Shown here piece after piece: positions 20,971-28,932 of a stretch of DNA of 29,715 nucleotides. Source of the DNA: JBEKHI01 sp050012355 (GTDB lineage: Bacteria; Actinomycetota; Actinomycetes; Streptosporangiales; Streptosporangiaceae). Under the pieces are notes generated by a model, which did not search any database, was not told the origin of the DNA, and saw only the letters and a list, made by a program, of their open reading frames with translations. Where the stretch lies: NCBI GenBank assembly GCA_050012355.1, contig JBEKHI010000198.1, forward strand, positions 1-29,715. The letters are read 5' to 3'. How positions within the stretch are numbered: the stretch's first letter is position 1; each line of letters opens with the position of its first letter. Both the position numbers and the translations under genes were made by a program.

Positions 20971-22515
20971 TTAGTCCTGCTGGCGGGAGCTGCCCAGCAT
21001 GATCTCGTCCCACGACGGCACCGAGGAGCGGCGGCCACGGGCCTTGCGGCCACCGCGGGCGGCGGGCTGCGCGGGCTCGGGCTGCTGGGCGGGTTCCGTC
21101 GTTGCGGCGGGCTCGGCCTTGGCGGGAGGCTCGGCCGTTGCGGGGGGCTCTGGTTTCGCGGGGGGCTCGGTTGTCGCGGCTGGCTCTGTCTTGGCGGCTG
21201 GTTCCGCCGTTGCGGCTGGTTCCGCCGTTGCGGTCGGCTCTGTCGTTGCGGCTGGCTCCGCCTTTGGCGCGGGTTCCGTGTTTGCGGCGGGCTCGGCCTT
21301 CGGCGTGGGGGCTGGCTTGGACGGGGCTGCTGGCTTCGGCGCGGCGGGCTCGGCCTGAGCGGCGGCGGGTGCGGGCGACGCAGGCTCGGGGGTCGGGGTC
21401 GGTTCGGGTGCTGCCTGGATGGGGGCGGCCGGAACGGGCTCTGGCTGGGCGGGCGCTGCCTGGACGGGTGCGGCCGGTGCCGGTGCGGGTGCTGGCTGCA
21501 CGGGTGTTGCCTGGGCGGCGGGCTCGTCTTCGGTGGTCACCGCGGCGGGGACGGGCGCGGCCGGTGCGGGGGGCGGCTCGACGACGGCTACTGGCTCGGG
21601 CTCGGCTACTGGCTCGGCCTGGGCGGCGGGTGCCGGCGCTGGTTCGGGCTCTGGTGCGGGTGCGGGTGCTGTGACGTGAGTGACGACCGGTTCAGGCTCG
21701 CGGACCGGCTCTGGTTCGCGGACGCGTTCCGGTTCGCGCACTGGCGCGGGGGCCGGGGGAGCGACCGTCGCGGCCGGAGCGGGGATGGGAGCCGGTGGCT
21801 GGGCGGCGGGGCGGAACCGGGTTGTCGCGCCCGCGGCGCTCGCGGCGGCTCCGCTCGCGGCGGCGGGCGCGGCGAGCCTGGGGGCCAACTGAGTGACGGT
21901 GGCCTCGCCGGGGGCACTGAGCGGCGGGAGGGTGAACTCCTCCTCCGGCAGCGACAGCCGCGAAGCGTTGTCGTCGTCGGGGGAGACGTGCCGGCGCCGC
22001 GCGTCGAACACCCACTCGGCGGTATGCAGACGGCCGCCGGACGGGAACGTGAGCGCGACCTGCCAGCTCCCGTCACCCCGCTTACGTGAGTCCCACTGCC
22101 CGTCCTCCGGGTCGATCCCGGTCGTTCTCAGCCGCTCGGAGACAATGTCGCCGAGCCGCGGTCCAGGCCCGGACTCGCCCGGTCGCCGCACGGAAGCTGA
22201 TTGCGCCTGATCCGCGATGTAGGCGCGCTCAGCGAGGACGGGACCCTCAAACCACCGGACGCGTTCGACGGGAATCCCCGCCGCGTCGGCGATTTGCTCC
22301 ACCGTCTCGCCCGCGCGGATACGGGCCTGGATCTCCTTCGGTCGCAAGGGGCTCTCCACTTCGATCTCGTACTGGGCGAGCCGGGAGGTCTGGCCGAGCG
22401 AAACGGCACGAAGCCGCTCATCGATCGGCAGGGTAAAGCGTGCGCTACGCCCGGGCACCGCGAGGACAGCGTAGCTGCCATCCTCGCTGACCGCGACGAA
22501 GCGCAGTTCCTGCAT
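20971..22515 (-). CDS. sepH: SepH, FtsZ-interacting septation protein
   Basis: The 514-aa product begins MQELRFVAVSEDGSYAVLAV and has the conserved DUF3071/SepH N-terminal domain (residues 1-175). This includes an HTH-like stretch SPLRPKEIQARIRAGETVEQIADAAGIPVERVRWFEGPVLAER. A long Ala/Pro/Glu/Thr linker (about 190-490) follows, then the short conserved C-terminal motif RRSSVPSWDEIMLGS. In Streptomyces and Mycobacterium, SepH promotes FtsZ assembly through the HTH region and binds through the C-terminal motif. The ribosome binding site GAAAGGGA lies about 5-12 nt before the ATG. The linker holds an array of 18-bp units (21101-21298). It is a housekeeping division gene, supporting an actinobacterial source. 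Confidence 0.92.
   Translation of the reverse strand: MQELRFVAVSEDGSYAVLAVPGRSARFTLPIDERLRAVSLGQTSRLAQYEIEVESPLRPKEIQARIRAGETVEQIADAAGIPVERVRWFEGPVLAERAYIADQAQSASVRRPGESGPGPRLGDIVSERLRTTGIDPEDGQWDSRKRGDGSWQVALTFPSGGRLHTAEWVFDARRRHVSPDDDNASRLSLPEEEFTLPPLSAPGEATVTQLAPRLAAPAAASGAAASAAGATTRFRPAAQPPAPIPAPAATVAPPAPAPVREPERVREPEPVREPEPVVTHVTAPAPAPEPEPAPAPAAQAEPVAEPEPVAVVEPPPAPAAPVPAAVTTEDEPAAQATPVQPAPAPAPAAPVQAAPAQPEPVPAAPIQAAPEPTPTPEPASPAPAAAQAEPAAPKPAAPSKPAPTPKAEPAANTEPAPKAEPAATTEPTATAEPAATAEPAAKTEPAATTEPPAKPEPPATAEPPAKAEPAATTEPAQQPEPAQPAARGGRKARGRRSSVPSWDEIMLGSSRQQD
21101..21298 (-). repeat. 18-bp repeat array encoding the SepH linker
   Basis: Eleven 18-bp units in phase have the form GTTGCGGCTGGTTCCGCC and variants, for example at 21191, 21209 and 21245. 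In the protein they give hexapeptides of the type AEPAAT, AEPAAK and TEPPAK. The unit length keeps the reading frame, so slippage would change linker length without destroying SepH. Confidence 0.75.
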
Positions 22516-22673
22516 CGGCGTCCCTTTCGCACACTACCGGGGTACTACTGTTCGCAAACTCTATTCAGCATGCCCCGGCCGAACCACTTCCCGTGACGAG
22601 TCTGGCTGGTCCGCTGCCCGATAGCCAGTACCGCGCCCGGCATGTCCGGAGTTCATGTCAGATTCATCGCTCC

Positions 22674-22679
22674 TATACT
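22674..22679 (+). promoter_or_regulatory. -10 element of the marR gene (leaderless start)
   Basis: TATACT is close to the consensus -10 hexamer and is followed by six bases and then GTG at 22686. A transcript would start at or next to the GTG, which fits the lack of any ribosome binding site. TTCATG around 22652 is only a weak -35. Confidence 0.6.
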
Positions 22680-22685
22680 TCGCGA

Positions 22686-23138
22686 GTGCCCCAACCCGAC
22701 CAGATCGGTCCCGACCTCGCCGACATCGTTTCCAGGCTGCGCCGGGCCATGCGCCGCGCGGCCCGGGCCGCCAATCCAGCCATGACCCTATCGGTGGCGC
22801 AGCTCGAGGTCCTGTCGTGCATCGCGGAGAACCCGGGCATGCGCCCGGGGGAGCTGGCGAAGGCCTTGCGACTGGCGCCGAGTTCGGTGGCGACGCTGCT
22901 GAACGGACTGGGGACCACGGGGCTCGTCACCCGTGAGGCACTCGCCACCGATCGGCGGTCGGTCAGCCTCACCCTGTCGGCACAGGGTGAGACCGCGGTC
23001 TCCCAGTGGCACAACGTCAACGCCCAGGTCATCTCGTCGGCGCTCGCGTCGCTGCCGGAGGGGCAGCGCGCGTCACTCGCCTCCGCCGCTCCCGCCCTCC
23101 GTGACCTGACCGCCGCCATCGACGCCCTGGCTGGCTAG
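22686..23138 (+). CDS. MarR-family transcriptional regulator
   Basis: The 150-aa product starts at GTG 22686 (VPQPDQIGPDLADIVSRLRR). The winged helix is clear: LSVAQLEVLSCIAENPGMRPGELAKAL, then LAPSSVATLLNGLGTTGLVTREA (recognition helix) and the wing ATDRRSVSLTLSAQG, the DxRxxxLxLT motif of MarR. The N- and C-terminal helices form the dimer interface. The start is set by the -10 six bases upstream; the open frame to 22593 is upstream DNA. The gene converges on the MMPL transporter gene and overlaps it by 66 nt. It may have controlled that transporter, now broken; other targets are possible. Confidence 0.88.
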   Translation: MPQPDQIGPDLADIVSRLRRAMRRAARAANPAMTLSVAQLEVLSCIAENPGMRPGELAKALRLAPSSVATLLNGLGTTGLVTREALATDRRSVSLTLSAQGETAVSQWHNVNAQVISSALASLPEGQRASLASAAPALRDLTAAIDALAG

Positions 23139-25287
23139 CGCTAGCTCGCCATCAGCCGGAGGCTGGGTCCGGCCGAGCTTGTCCGGCCACCAGTTCCACC
23201 GGCCGAGCAGCACCACGATGCAGGGGACCAGCACGGTGCGGACCACGAAGGTGTCCATCAGCACGCCGACCGCCAGCCCGATGCCGACATCCACGATCTG
23301 GCTGCCGCCGGAACCGCGTCCGCCGATGATCGCGAACACCGCGAACGTTCCGGCCAGCACCAGCCCGGCCGACGTCACGGTGGTGCCGGTGTATCCGATG
23401 GCGCGGGTCACCGCCTCCCGTAGCGGCAGCCGGTGCGCCTCTTCCCGGATACGGGACATCACCAGGATGTTGTAATCCTCGCCGAGGGCTAGCAGGAAGA
23501 TAAACAGCAGGAATGGCAGGATAAAGGTGATGCCGCTGCTGCCGCCAATCTCGATGAAGATGATGACGGCCAGGCCAAGGGCCGCGAAGTAGGACAGCGC
23601 CACCGAGGCGATCAGATACAGCGGTGCGACCAGTGACCTCATGACGATCGCCAGCAGCACGCCGATCACGATGATCGCGATCGGGATCACGTGGGCCAGG
23701 TCGCTGTCGGAGATCTGGCTGATGTCGTAGAACGCCGGCGCCTCGCCCGCCACGCCGTAGTCGGCGGCGTCCAGCGTGCGGGCGACATCGGCGGTCTCCG
23801 CTCGGATGGACGGCACCGCGTTCATCGCGGCCGTGGTCGACGGGTCTCCGGCCTTCAGCCCGGTCTCGAACTGGATCGTCTCCCCGTTCGAGCTGACGAA
23901 CTGGGCGGTCGCCCGGTACGCCTCGTATTCCGCCAGCGGGACCGTGGACCCGGCGGGCGGGGTAGCGGACAACGCGCTGGGCGGCCCGAGCTCGGTGTGC
24001 AGGGCGGTGTACTGGGCCGGTGTCAGCGCCACCCCCGCGGCTGGGCTCAGCGGGCCGGTGACGCCGGTGAACAGGCCGCTCGCGACGAGCTGCTGGTCCG
24101 CCGAGGAGATCACGGCCGGATCGTTCCAGACGGGCGCTTTCAGCTTATAGACGAGGTTGGTGGGGTTCGCGGCGGTGGTGGGGAAGTACTTCGTGAGCAG
24201 GGCCGTGCCCTCGGCGGAGTCGGTGCCGGCTGGTGCGGAGATCGTGCCGCCGAAGCCCGCGGCCTTGTATCCGATGAACGCGACCGACAAGCCGGCGAAG
24301 AGAATGACGCCGATGGCGAGCGGAATGGCGGGCCGCTGGACGACACGTCCCGCGATCCGGCCCCAAGCGCCGGTCGCCGATGTCCCCGCGCGGTTCTTCG
24401 TCGGCCAGAACGCCGCCCGGCCGAAGATGGCGAGCAGCGCCGGCAGCAAGGTGAGCCCGGCCAGCAGCATGACCCCGATGCCGATCGCGAGGGGTATGCC
24501 AAGGTTGGAGTAGATCTGGAAGGTCGCGGCTAGCAGCGACAGCAGCGCGGCGATCACGGTCGCGGCGGAGAAGGTGATCGACTCGCCGACCTTGGTGAGC
24601 GCGGTGACCACGGCGGGTTTGGATTCCATGCCATGCCGCATGTTCTCTCTCACCCAGGAACGCCGGGATCAGCGTGATGAATGGTGCCAGGATCGATCGG
24701 AAGATCAGGAAGAGCAAGATGAGGATGAAGATGGCGGCGGCGCCCTGCACCTGGTTGCCGGTGTTACCGGACTTGGCCTGCTGGTCAACCTGGATCGCCA
24801 GGGCGCCCGCCAGGTGCACCTGCATGCCCGCCGGCACCTTCTGCGCCGTGATGGTGGATCGCAGGTTGCCGATGAACGTCGTGATCGCGCTCTGGTCACC
24901 CTGGCTGACGTCCGAAAGCACCTGGATCTGCTCCGCCTGCCCGTTGGAGGACAGCCCCAGGTCGTTCACCTTGACGACGGTGGGAACCTTCGCCAGCGCC
25001 GCCTGCAGTCCCGTCAGCCACGCCTGGTCCAGCGTCCCCCCGGGCGCGGCCGCGACGACGGGCACCGGCGTGAGATTCGTGGTGCCGAACGGCGCGGCCA
25101 GATCGGACGCCTGCTGGCTCGGCGCGCTGGCCGGGAGGAAGTTGCTGTTGTTGCCCTGCGTGACGCTGGCGAGTGATGGGAGCGTATTGGGTATAACCAC
25201 GGCGGCGACGAGCCACGCTATGACGACTAGCCACCTGAACCTGACGGCGAATGACCCGATTGCCCCGAAAATCTTGTCCGCGCGCAT
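23073..25287 (-). pseudogene. MMPL/RND transporter with internal deletion and frameshift
   Basis: The N-terminal part, from ATG at 25287, reads MRADKIFGAIGSFAVRFRWL ... GMQVHLAGALAIQVD ... AAIFILILLFLIFRSILAPFITLIPAFL (about 211 residues). The C-terminal part continues in another frame from about 24653: VRENMRHGMESKPAVVTALTKVGESITFSAATVIAAL to the stop at 23073 (about 526 residues). Between PAFL and VREN, family members have about 50 residues including the first GTDYGLF proton-relay helix; all of that is missing. The second relay motif, ALGEDYNILVMSRIREEA, is present. The defect is therefore a deletion that also shifts frame, not a simple sequencing slip. Intact relatives export lipids or drugs across the inner membrane. 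Confidence 0.82.
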
Positions 25288-25347
25288 TTGCTCAGCCTAA
25301 CGGGGGGCTCCGGGCCATCGGGTCCGGGGGATCCCTGGGAGAACGCT

Positions 25348-25377
25348 GTGTCCCGTCGGGCCAGCGCAGCGGGACAC
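25348..25377. promoter_or_regulatory. Inverted repeat upstream of the small membrane protein
   Basis: GTGTCCCG-N14-CGGGACAC is a perfect 8-bp inverted repeat in the divergent gap between the MMPL remnant and the membrane protein gene. It could be an operator or a leader hairpin. Confidence 0.4.
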
Positions 25378-25441
25378 GATGCCGATCAGATTGCGAGGGT
25401 CCTCTCGGGGAGGCACGATGGGTAACGGAGGTGCTGCCACC

Positions 25442-25981
25442 ATGCGCCATGTGATAGGAGTCGTGCTCGCCGTCGTCATGGCGGGTGTTTTGTTTTTCGC
25501 CGGGGCGTGGGGATACCTGCGGCTACTGCGCCTGCCGACGGCGGCACTGCCCGCCGCCGGAGGCTCGTTGCTGTCGAATCGCCACGTACTCGAGGCCTTC
25601 GCCGCGCTGCTGGTGACCGGGCTGCTAGCGGGAATCCTGGTCGCCGCTCCGCGGATATCGCCGCTCGCCGCCGGGCTGCCGGGCCTGGCGATGCTCGCCT
25701 GGACCGGCCTGTACCTCGCCAAGGTGCAGCGCGCTGTCACCTTGATCCCGCTCAAGGACAAGGCGTTCGGCGTCGGGTTCGAGGCGATGGGGATCAACGG
25801 GATACTCGCCCTGGCGGGGATCGTGATGATCATTCCGCTGTTCGTGCCATCCCGGTGGCGCAGCGCGCGGTACTCCTACGGCTACAACAATCCCCAGCCG
25901 CCTCCGCCCGCGACCGGTCTGATCGCCGACGACTGGACGCGGACGTCTCCTCAGGTGACGTATCCCGAGCGCTATCAGTGA
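25442..25981 (+). CDS. Four-TM membrane protein of unknown function
   Basis: The 179-aa product starts MRHVIGVVLAVVMAGVLFFA at ATG 25442, with GGAGGTG about 11 nt upstream; 25379 and 25418 are less likely in-frame starts. Four hydrophobic helices are visible: residues 4-24, 48-65 (LEAFAALLVTGLLAGILV), 73-92 (PLAAGLPGLAMLAWTGLYLA) and 117-137 (GINGILALAGIVMIIPLFV). The hydrophilic tail is Tyr/Pro-rich (RYSYGYNNPQPPPPATG). It resembles hypothetical membrane proteins of actinobacteria. Its stop is 8 bp from the convergent aceA stop, and the short gap holds an 11-bp direct repeat (TCAGTGAGCGG twice). Confidence 0.7.
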   Translation: MRHVIGVVLAVVMAGVLFFAGAWGYLRLLRLPTAALPAAGGSLLSNRHVLEAFAALLVTGLLAGILVAAPRISPLAAGLPGLAMLAWTGLYLAKVQRAVTLIPLKDKAFGVGFEAMGINGILALAGIVMIIPLFVPSRWRSARYSYGYNNPQPPPPATGLIADDWTRTSPQVTYPERYQ

Positions 25982-25989
25982 GCGGCCTC

Positions 25990-27291
25990 TCAGTGAGCGG
26001 TCGCGAACTGCTCGGTTTCCGTCGAGCCGGCCAGTGCCACGGTCTCGGCCTGCGGAGCGATGGCCTGCGTCACTAGGTCGAAGTAACCGGTGCCCGCCTC
26101 GCGCTGGTGCCTGGTCGCGGTGTACCCGCGTGGCTGCGCGGCGAACTCGGCCTCCTGCAGTCGTACGTAGGCGGGCATGCCCTCGGCGGCGAACCCGCTG
26201 GCCAGCTCGAACATCGAGTGGTTCAGCGCGTGGAAGCCCGCCAGCGTGATGAACTGGAACCGGTAGCCCATGGCCGCCAGTTCCTTGCTGAACTTGGCGA
26301 TCGTCTGGTCATCCAGGTGCGCCCGCCAGTTGAACGACGGTGAGCAGTTGTAGGCGAGCATCTGGTCCGGGTACTCGTCCTTGATCGCCTCGGCGAACTG
26401 GCGCGCGACGTCGAGGTCCGGCGTGGACGTCTCCATCCACAGCAGCTCCGCGTGCGGCGCGTAGGCCAGCCCGCGGGCGATGGCGGGCTCGATACCGTTG
26501 CGCACCCGGTAGAACCCCTCGGCCGTGCGCTCCCCGGTGACGAACGGCTTGTCACGATCGTCGACGTCCGAGGTGAGCAGGGTGGCCGCCTGCGCGTCGG
26601 TGCGGGCGATCACCAGCGACGGGACACCGCACACGTCGGCGGCGAGCCGGGCCGCGGTCAGCGTCCTGATGTGCTGACCGGCGGGGATGAGCACCTTGCC
26701 GCCTAGATGGCCGCACTTCTTCTCGGAGGCGAGCTGATCTTCCCAGTGCACCCCGGCCGCGCCAGCGGCGATCATCGACTTCATCAATTCGAACGCGTTC
26801 AAAACGCCGCCGAAGCCCGCCTCGGCATCCGCGACGACAGGAGCCAGCCAGTGACGCCGCGGCGCGGTGCCGTCGCTTGACCGCTCGGACCACTCGATCT
26901 GGTCCGCGCGCAGCAGCGCGTTGTTGATCCGCCGCACCACCTGCGGAACCGAGTTGACCGGGTACAGGCTCTGGTCCGGGTAGGTCTGGGCAGCCAGGTT
27001 CGCGTCCGCCGCGACCTGCCAGCCAGACAGGTAGATGGCCTGCAGCCCAGCGCGTACCTGCTGGACGGCCTGGTTGCCGGTCAGTGCTCCGAGCGCGGTG
27101 ACCGCGTCCTCGGTGTGCAGCAGTGACCAGAGCCGCTCGGCGCCGAGCCTGGCGAGGGTGTGCTCCTCCTGGATGGTGCCACGGAGCCGGATGACTTCCT
27201 CGCCGGTGTAGGTCCGCTCGATGCCCTTCCAGCGCAGCCTGGCCGCCCACTCCTGCTCGAGCCGCTGTGCCTGCTGGCTGATCGTGTCCAT
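25990..27291 (-). CDS. aceA: Isocitrate lyase
   Basis: The 433-aa product has the isocitrate lyase signature KKCGHLGGKVLIP (residues 191-203, catalytic Cys193). Other conserved blocks are VADAEAGFGGVLNAFELMKSMI, GVHWEDQLASEKKCGH, ARTDAQAATLLTSDVDDRD, NCSPSFNWRAHLD and FQFITLAGFHALN. The length matches the bacterial class (about 430). It cleaves isocitrate to glyoxylate and succinate in the glyoxylate shunt, needed for growth on acetate or fatty acids. GAGGTG precedes the ATG. It is divergent from a RamB-type regulator, a conserved arrangement for acetate control. Malate synthase is not in the window. Confidence 0.95.
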   Translation of the reverse strand: MDTISQQAQRLEQEWAARLRWKGIERTYTGEEVIRLRGTIQEEHTLARLGAERLWSLLHTEDAVTALGALTGNQAVQQVRAGLQAIYLSGWQVAADANLAAQTYPDQSLYPVNSVPQVVRRINNALLRADQIEWSERSSDGTAPRRHWLAPVVADAEAGFGGVLNAFELMKSMIAAGAAGVHWEDQLASEKKCGHLGGKVLIPAGQHIRTLTAARLAADVCGVPSLVIARTDAQAATLLTSDVDDRDKPFVTGERTAEGFYRVRNGIEPAIARGLAYAPHAELLWMETSTPDLDVARQFAEAIKDEYPDQMLAYNCSPSFNWRAHLDDQTIAKFSKELAAMGYRFQFITLAGFHALNHSMFELASGFAAEGMPAYVRLQEAEFAAQPRGYTATRHQREAGTGYFDLVTQAIAPQAETVALAGSTETEQFATAH

Positions 27292-27406
27292 CTCTGTACA
27301 CCTCTTTTTTCGTGAATGGGCACTTTGTCGCCCGCACCTCCAGCTTGCTGGCCGGAGGTACTTCCAGCCTGCGGGCTCAGACGCCGGCCGCCAATGGTGT
27401 AGGCGT

Positions 27407-27428
27407 GCGAAGAATATGGAAATTTCGC
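27407..27428. promoter_or_regulatory. Dyad in the aceA-ramB intergenic region
   Basis: GCGAA-N12-TTCGC lies 26 bp upstream of the ramB start and 116 bp upstream of aceA, in an AT-rich patch (AGAATATGGAAATT). It is a candidate RamB or other regulator site in the 162-bp divergent promoter. It does not obviously match the RamB motif I recall (AAAGTTTGCAAA-like), so the assignment is tentative. Confidence 0.35.
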
Positions 27429-27453
27429 GTATGGATAAGTTACGCTCAGATTC

Positions 27454-28914
27454 ATGGCGGAAGAACAGCGAAAATTGGTAGAGACCGATGGTCTAGACCT
27501 AGCGACGTTCGGCCAGCGGCTACGGCATGCACGCCGCGCGCGGGGGCTCACGCTGGCGGAGCTCGGCGGCCAGGTAGGCCGGGCGCCATCCGTTTTGTCA
27601 TTGATCGAGAACGGGCAGCGCGAGCCGAGGCTGTCGCTCATCGAGCAACTGGCGTCGGCGCTGTCGGTGCCGGTGTCCGAATTGCTGAGCAAGACGCCGC
27701 CGAGCCGGCGCGCGCAGCTGGAGATCGCGCTCGAGGTGGCGCAGCGGGACCCGTCGTACGCATCGCTCGGCCTCCCGCCGCTGAAGGTGGGAGCCCGGGT
27801 TCCCACCGAGGTGCTCGAGCACCTGGTCGGGCTGGCGAGCGAACTGCGAGCGCAACGCTCCCGGCCGGCCGCGTCACCGGAGGAGGCGCGAACCGCCAAC
27901 GCGGCGCTGCGCGAGTCGATGCACGAGCGCGGAAACTACTTCGAGGCCATCGAGCACGAGGCCGCCGCCACCCTTGAGCGGGCCGGATACTCCGGTGGCG
28001 GCGCGCTGTCACAGGGGATGCTGCTGTCCCTGGTGGGCCACCACGGCTTCACGGTCCGTTATGCCCACGACCTGCCACGGTCGGTGCGGTCGCTGACGGA
28101 TCTGCGGAGCAGGCGCATCTATGTCCAGCAGGAGGCCGTGGGCGGCCACTCGGCGCGGGCCGTCATCCTGCAGGCGCTTGGGCACTTCCAGCTTGGCCAC
28201 GGAGTGCCCAGGGACTTCGCTGACTTTCTGCGGCAGCGGGTCGAGGCGAACTACTTCGCGGCGGCCGTGCTGATACCGGAAACCGCCGCCGTGCCGTTCC
28301 TGACCGCGGCGCGGGAGGCCAGGGACCTAGCGGTTGAGGACCTGGTGGACATGTACTCGGTGTCATACGAGATGGCCGCGCACCGGTTCACCAACATGGC
28401 CACCCATCACCTTGGGCTGCGCTGTCACTTCGTGAAGAACGACTCCACCGGGGTCATTTACAAGGCGTACGCGAACGACGGCGTGGTCTTTCCCGCCGAC
28501 CCGTCCGGCGCGATCGAGGGACAGCGGATGTGCCGCTGGTGGGCTGGACGGCAAGTGTTCGCCGCGGCGGACCGGTTCTCGCCGTGCTACCAGTACTCAG
28601 ACACGCCGTCGGGCACCTACTACTGCGTCGCGCAGGTGGATCCGCGGGCGGACCGGGAGTTCGCGGTGACGCTGGGGGTGCCGTTCGAGGCGTCGAAGTG
28701 GTTCCGCGGCCGCGGGACGACGCTGCGTACTCATTCGGCCTGCCCGGACGGCGAATGCTGCAAGCGGGCGCCGCTCGTGCTCGCCGAGCGCTGGGAGGGC
28801 ATGGCCTGGCCGTCGGCCCGCGCTCACTCGCACATCCTGTCCGCGCTGCCGGCCGGCGCGTTCCCCGGCGTCGACGACGTCGACGTCTACGAGTTCCTCG
28901 ACCGTCATTCGTGA
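27454..28914 (+). CDS. ramB: RamB/ScfR-type regulator of acetate and short-chain acyl metabolism
   Basis: The 486-aa product has an XRE HTH (residues 14-70, TFGQRLRHARRARGLTLAELGGQV, APSVLSLIENGQREPRLSLIEQLASAL). A central ImmA/IrrE-like domain follows (about 165-320, EHEAAATLERAGYSGGGALS, LQALGHFQLGHG in place of a full HExxH, RVEANYFAAAVLIP). The C-terminal short-chain fatty acyl regulator domain (about 330-486) has conserved Cys residues (RMCRWW, YYCVAQ, DGECCKR). This is the RamB architecture. Corynebacterial RamB represses aceA and aceB in response to carbon source. The divergence from aceA supports the same role here. Confidence 0.9.
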   Translation: MAEEQRKLVETDGLDLATFGQRLRHARRARGLTLAELGGQVGRAPSVLSLIENGQREPRLSLIEQLASALSVPVSELLSKTPPSRRAQLEIALEVAQRDPSYASLGLPPLKVGARVPTEVLEHLVGLASELRAQRSRPAASPEEARTANAALRESMHERGNYFEAIEHEAAATLERAGYSGGGALSQGMLLSLVGHHGFTVRYAHDLPRSVRSLTDLRSRRIYVQQEAVGGHSARAVILQALGHFQLGHGVPRDFADFLRQRVEANYFAAAVLIPETAAVPFLTAAREARDLAVEDLVDMYSVSYEMAAHRFTNMATHHLGLRCHFVKNDSTGVIYKAYANDGVVFPADPSGAIEGQRMCRWWAGRQVFAAADRFSPCYQYSDTPSGTYYCVAQVDPRADREFAVTLGVPFEASKWFRGRGTTLRTHSACPDGECCKRAPLVLAERWEGMAWPSARAHSHILSALPAGAFPGVDDVDVYEFLDRHS

Positions 28915-28932
28915 GTCGATAGGCTTGAACTT

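Noticed and set aside
21101..21298. Possible CRISPR-like array
   Set aside because: Units are 18 bp, contiguous without spacers, and encode hexapeptides in frame with SepH.
20911..22089. Rightward Gly/Cys/Trp-rich repetitive frame opposite sepH
   Set aside because: It is the antisense shadow of the repetitive Ala/Pro/Glu codons of the SepH linker; the leftward frame carries the recognisable SepH domain.
24145..25287. Programmed frameshift joining the two MMPL halves
   Set aside because: A conserved block of about 50 residues is missing at the junction, so a deletion explains it better than recoding.
25969..26002. 11-bp direct repeat TCAGTGAGCGG at the convergent ends of the membrane protein gene and aceA
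   Set aside because: It is too short and simple to assign a role; it overlaps both stop codons and may be a chance duplication.
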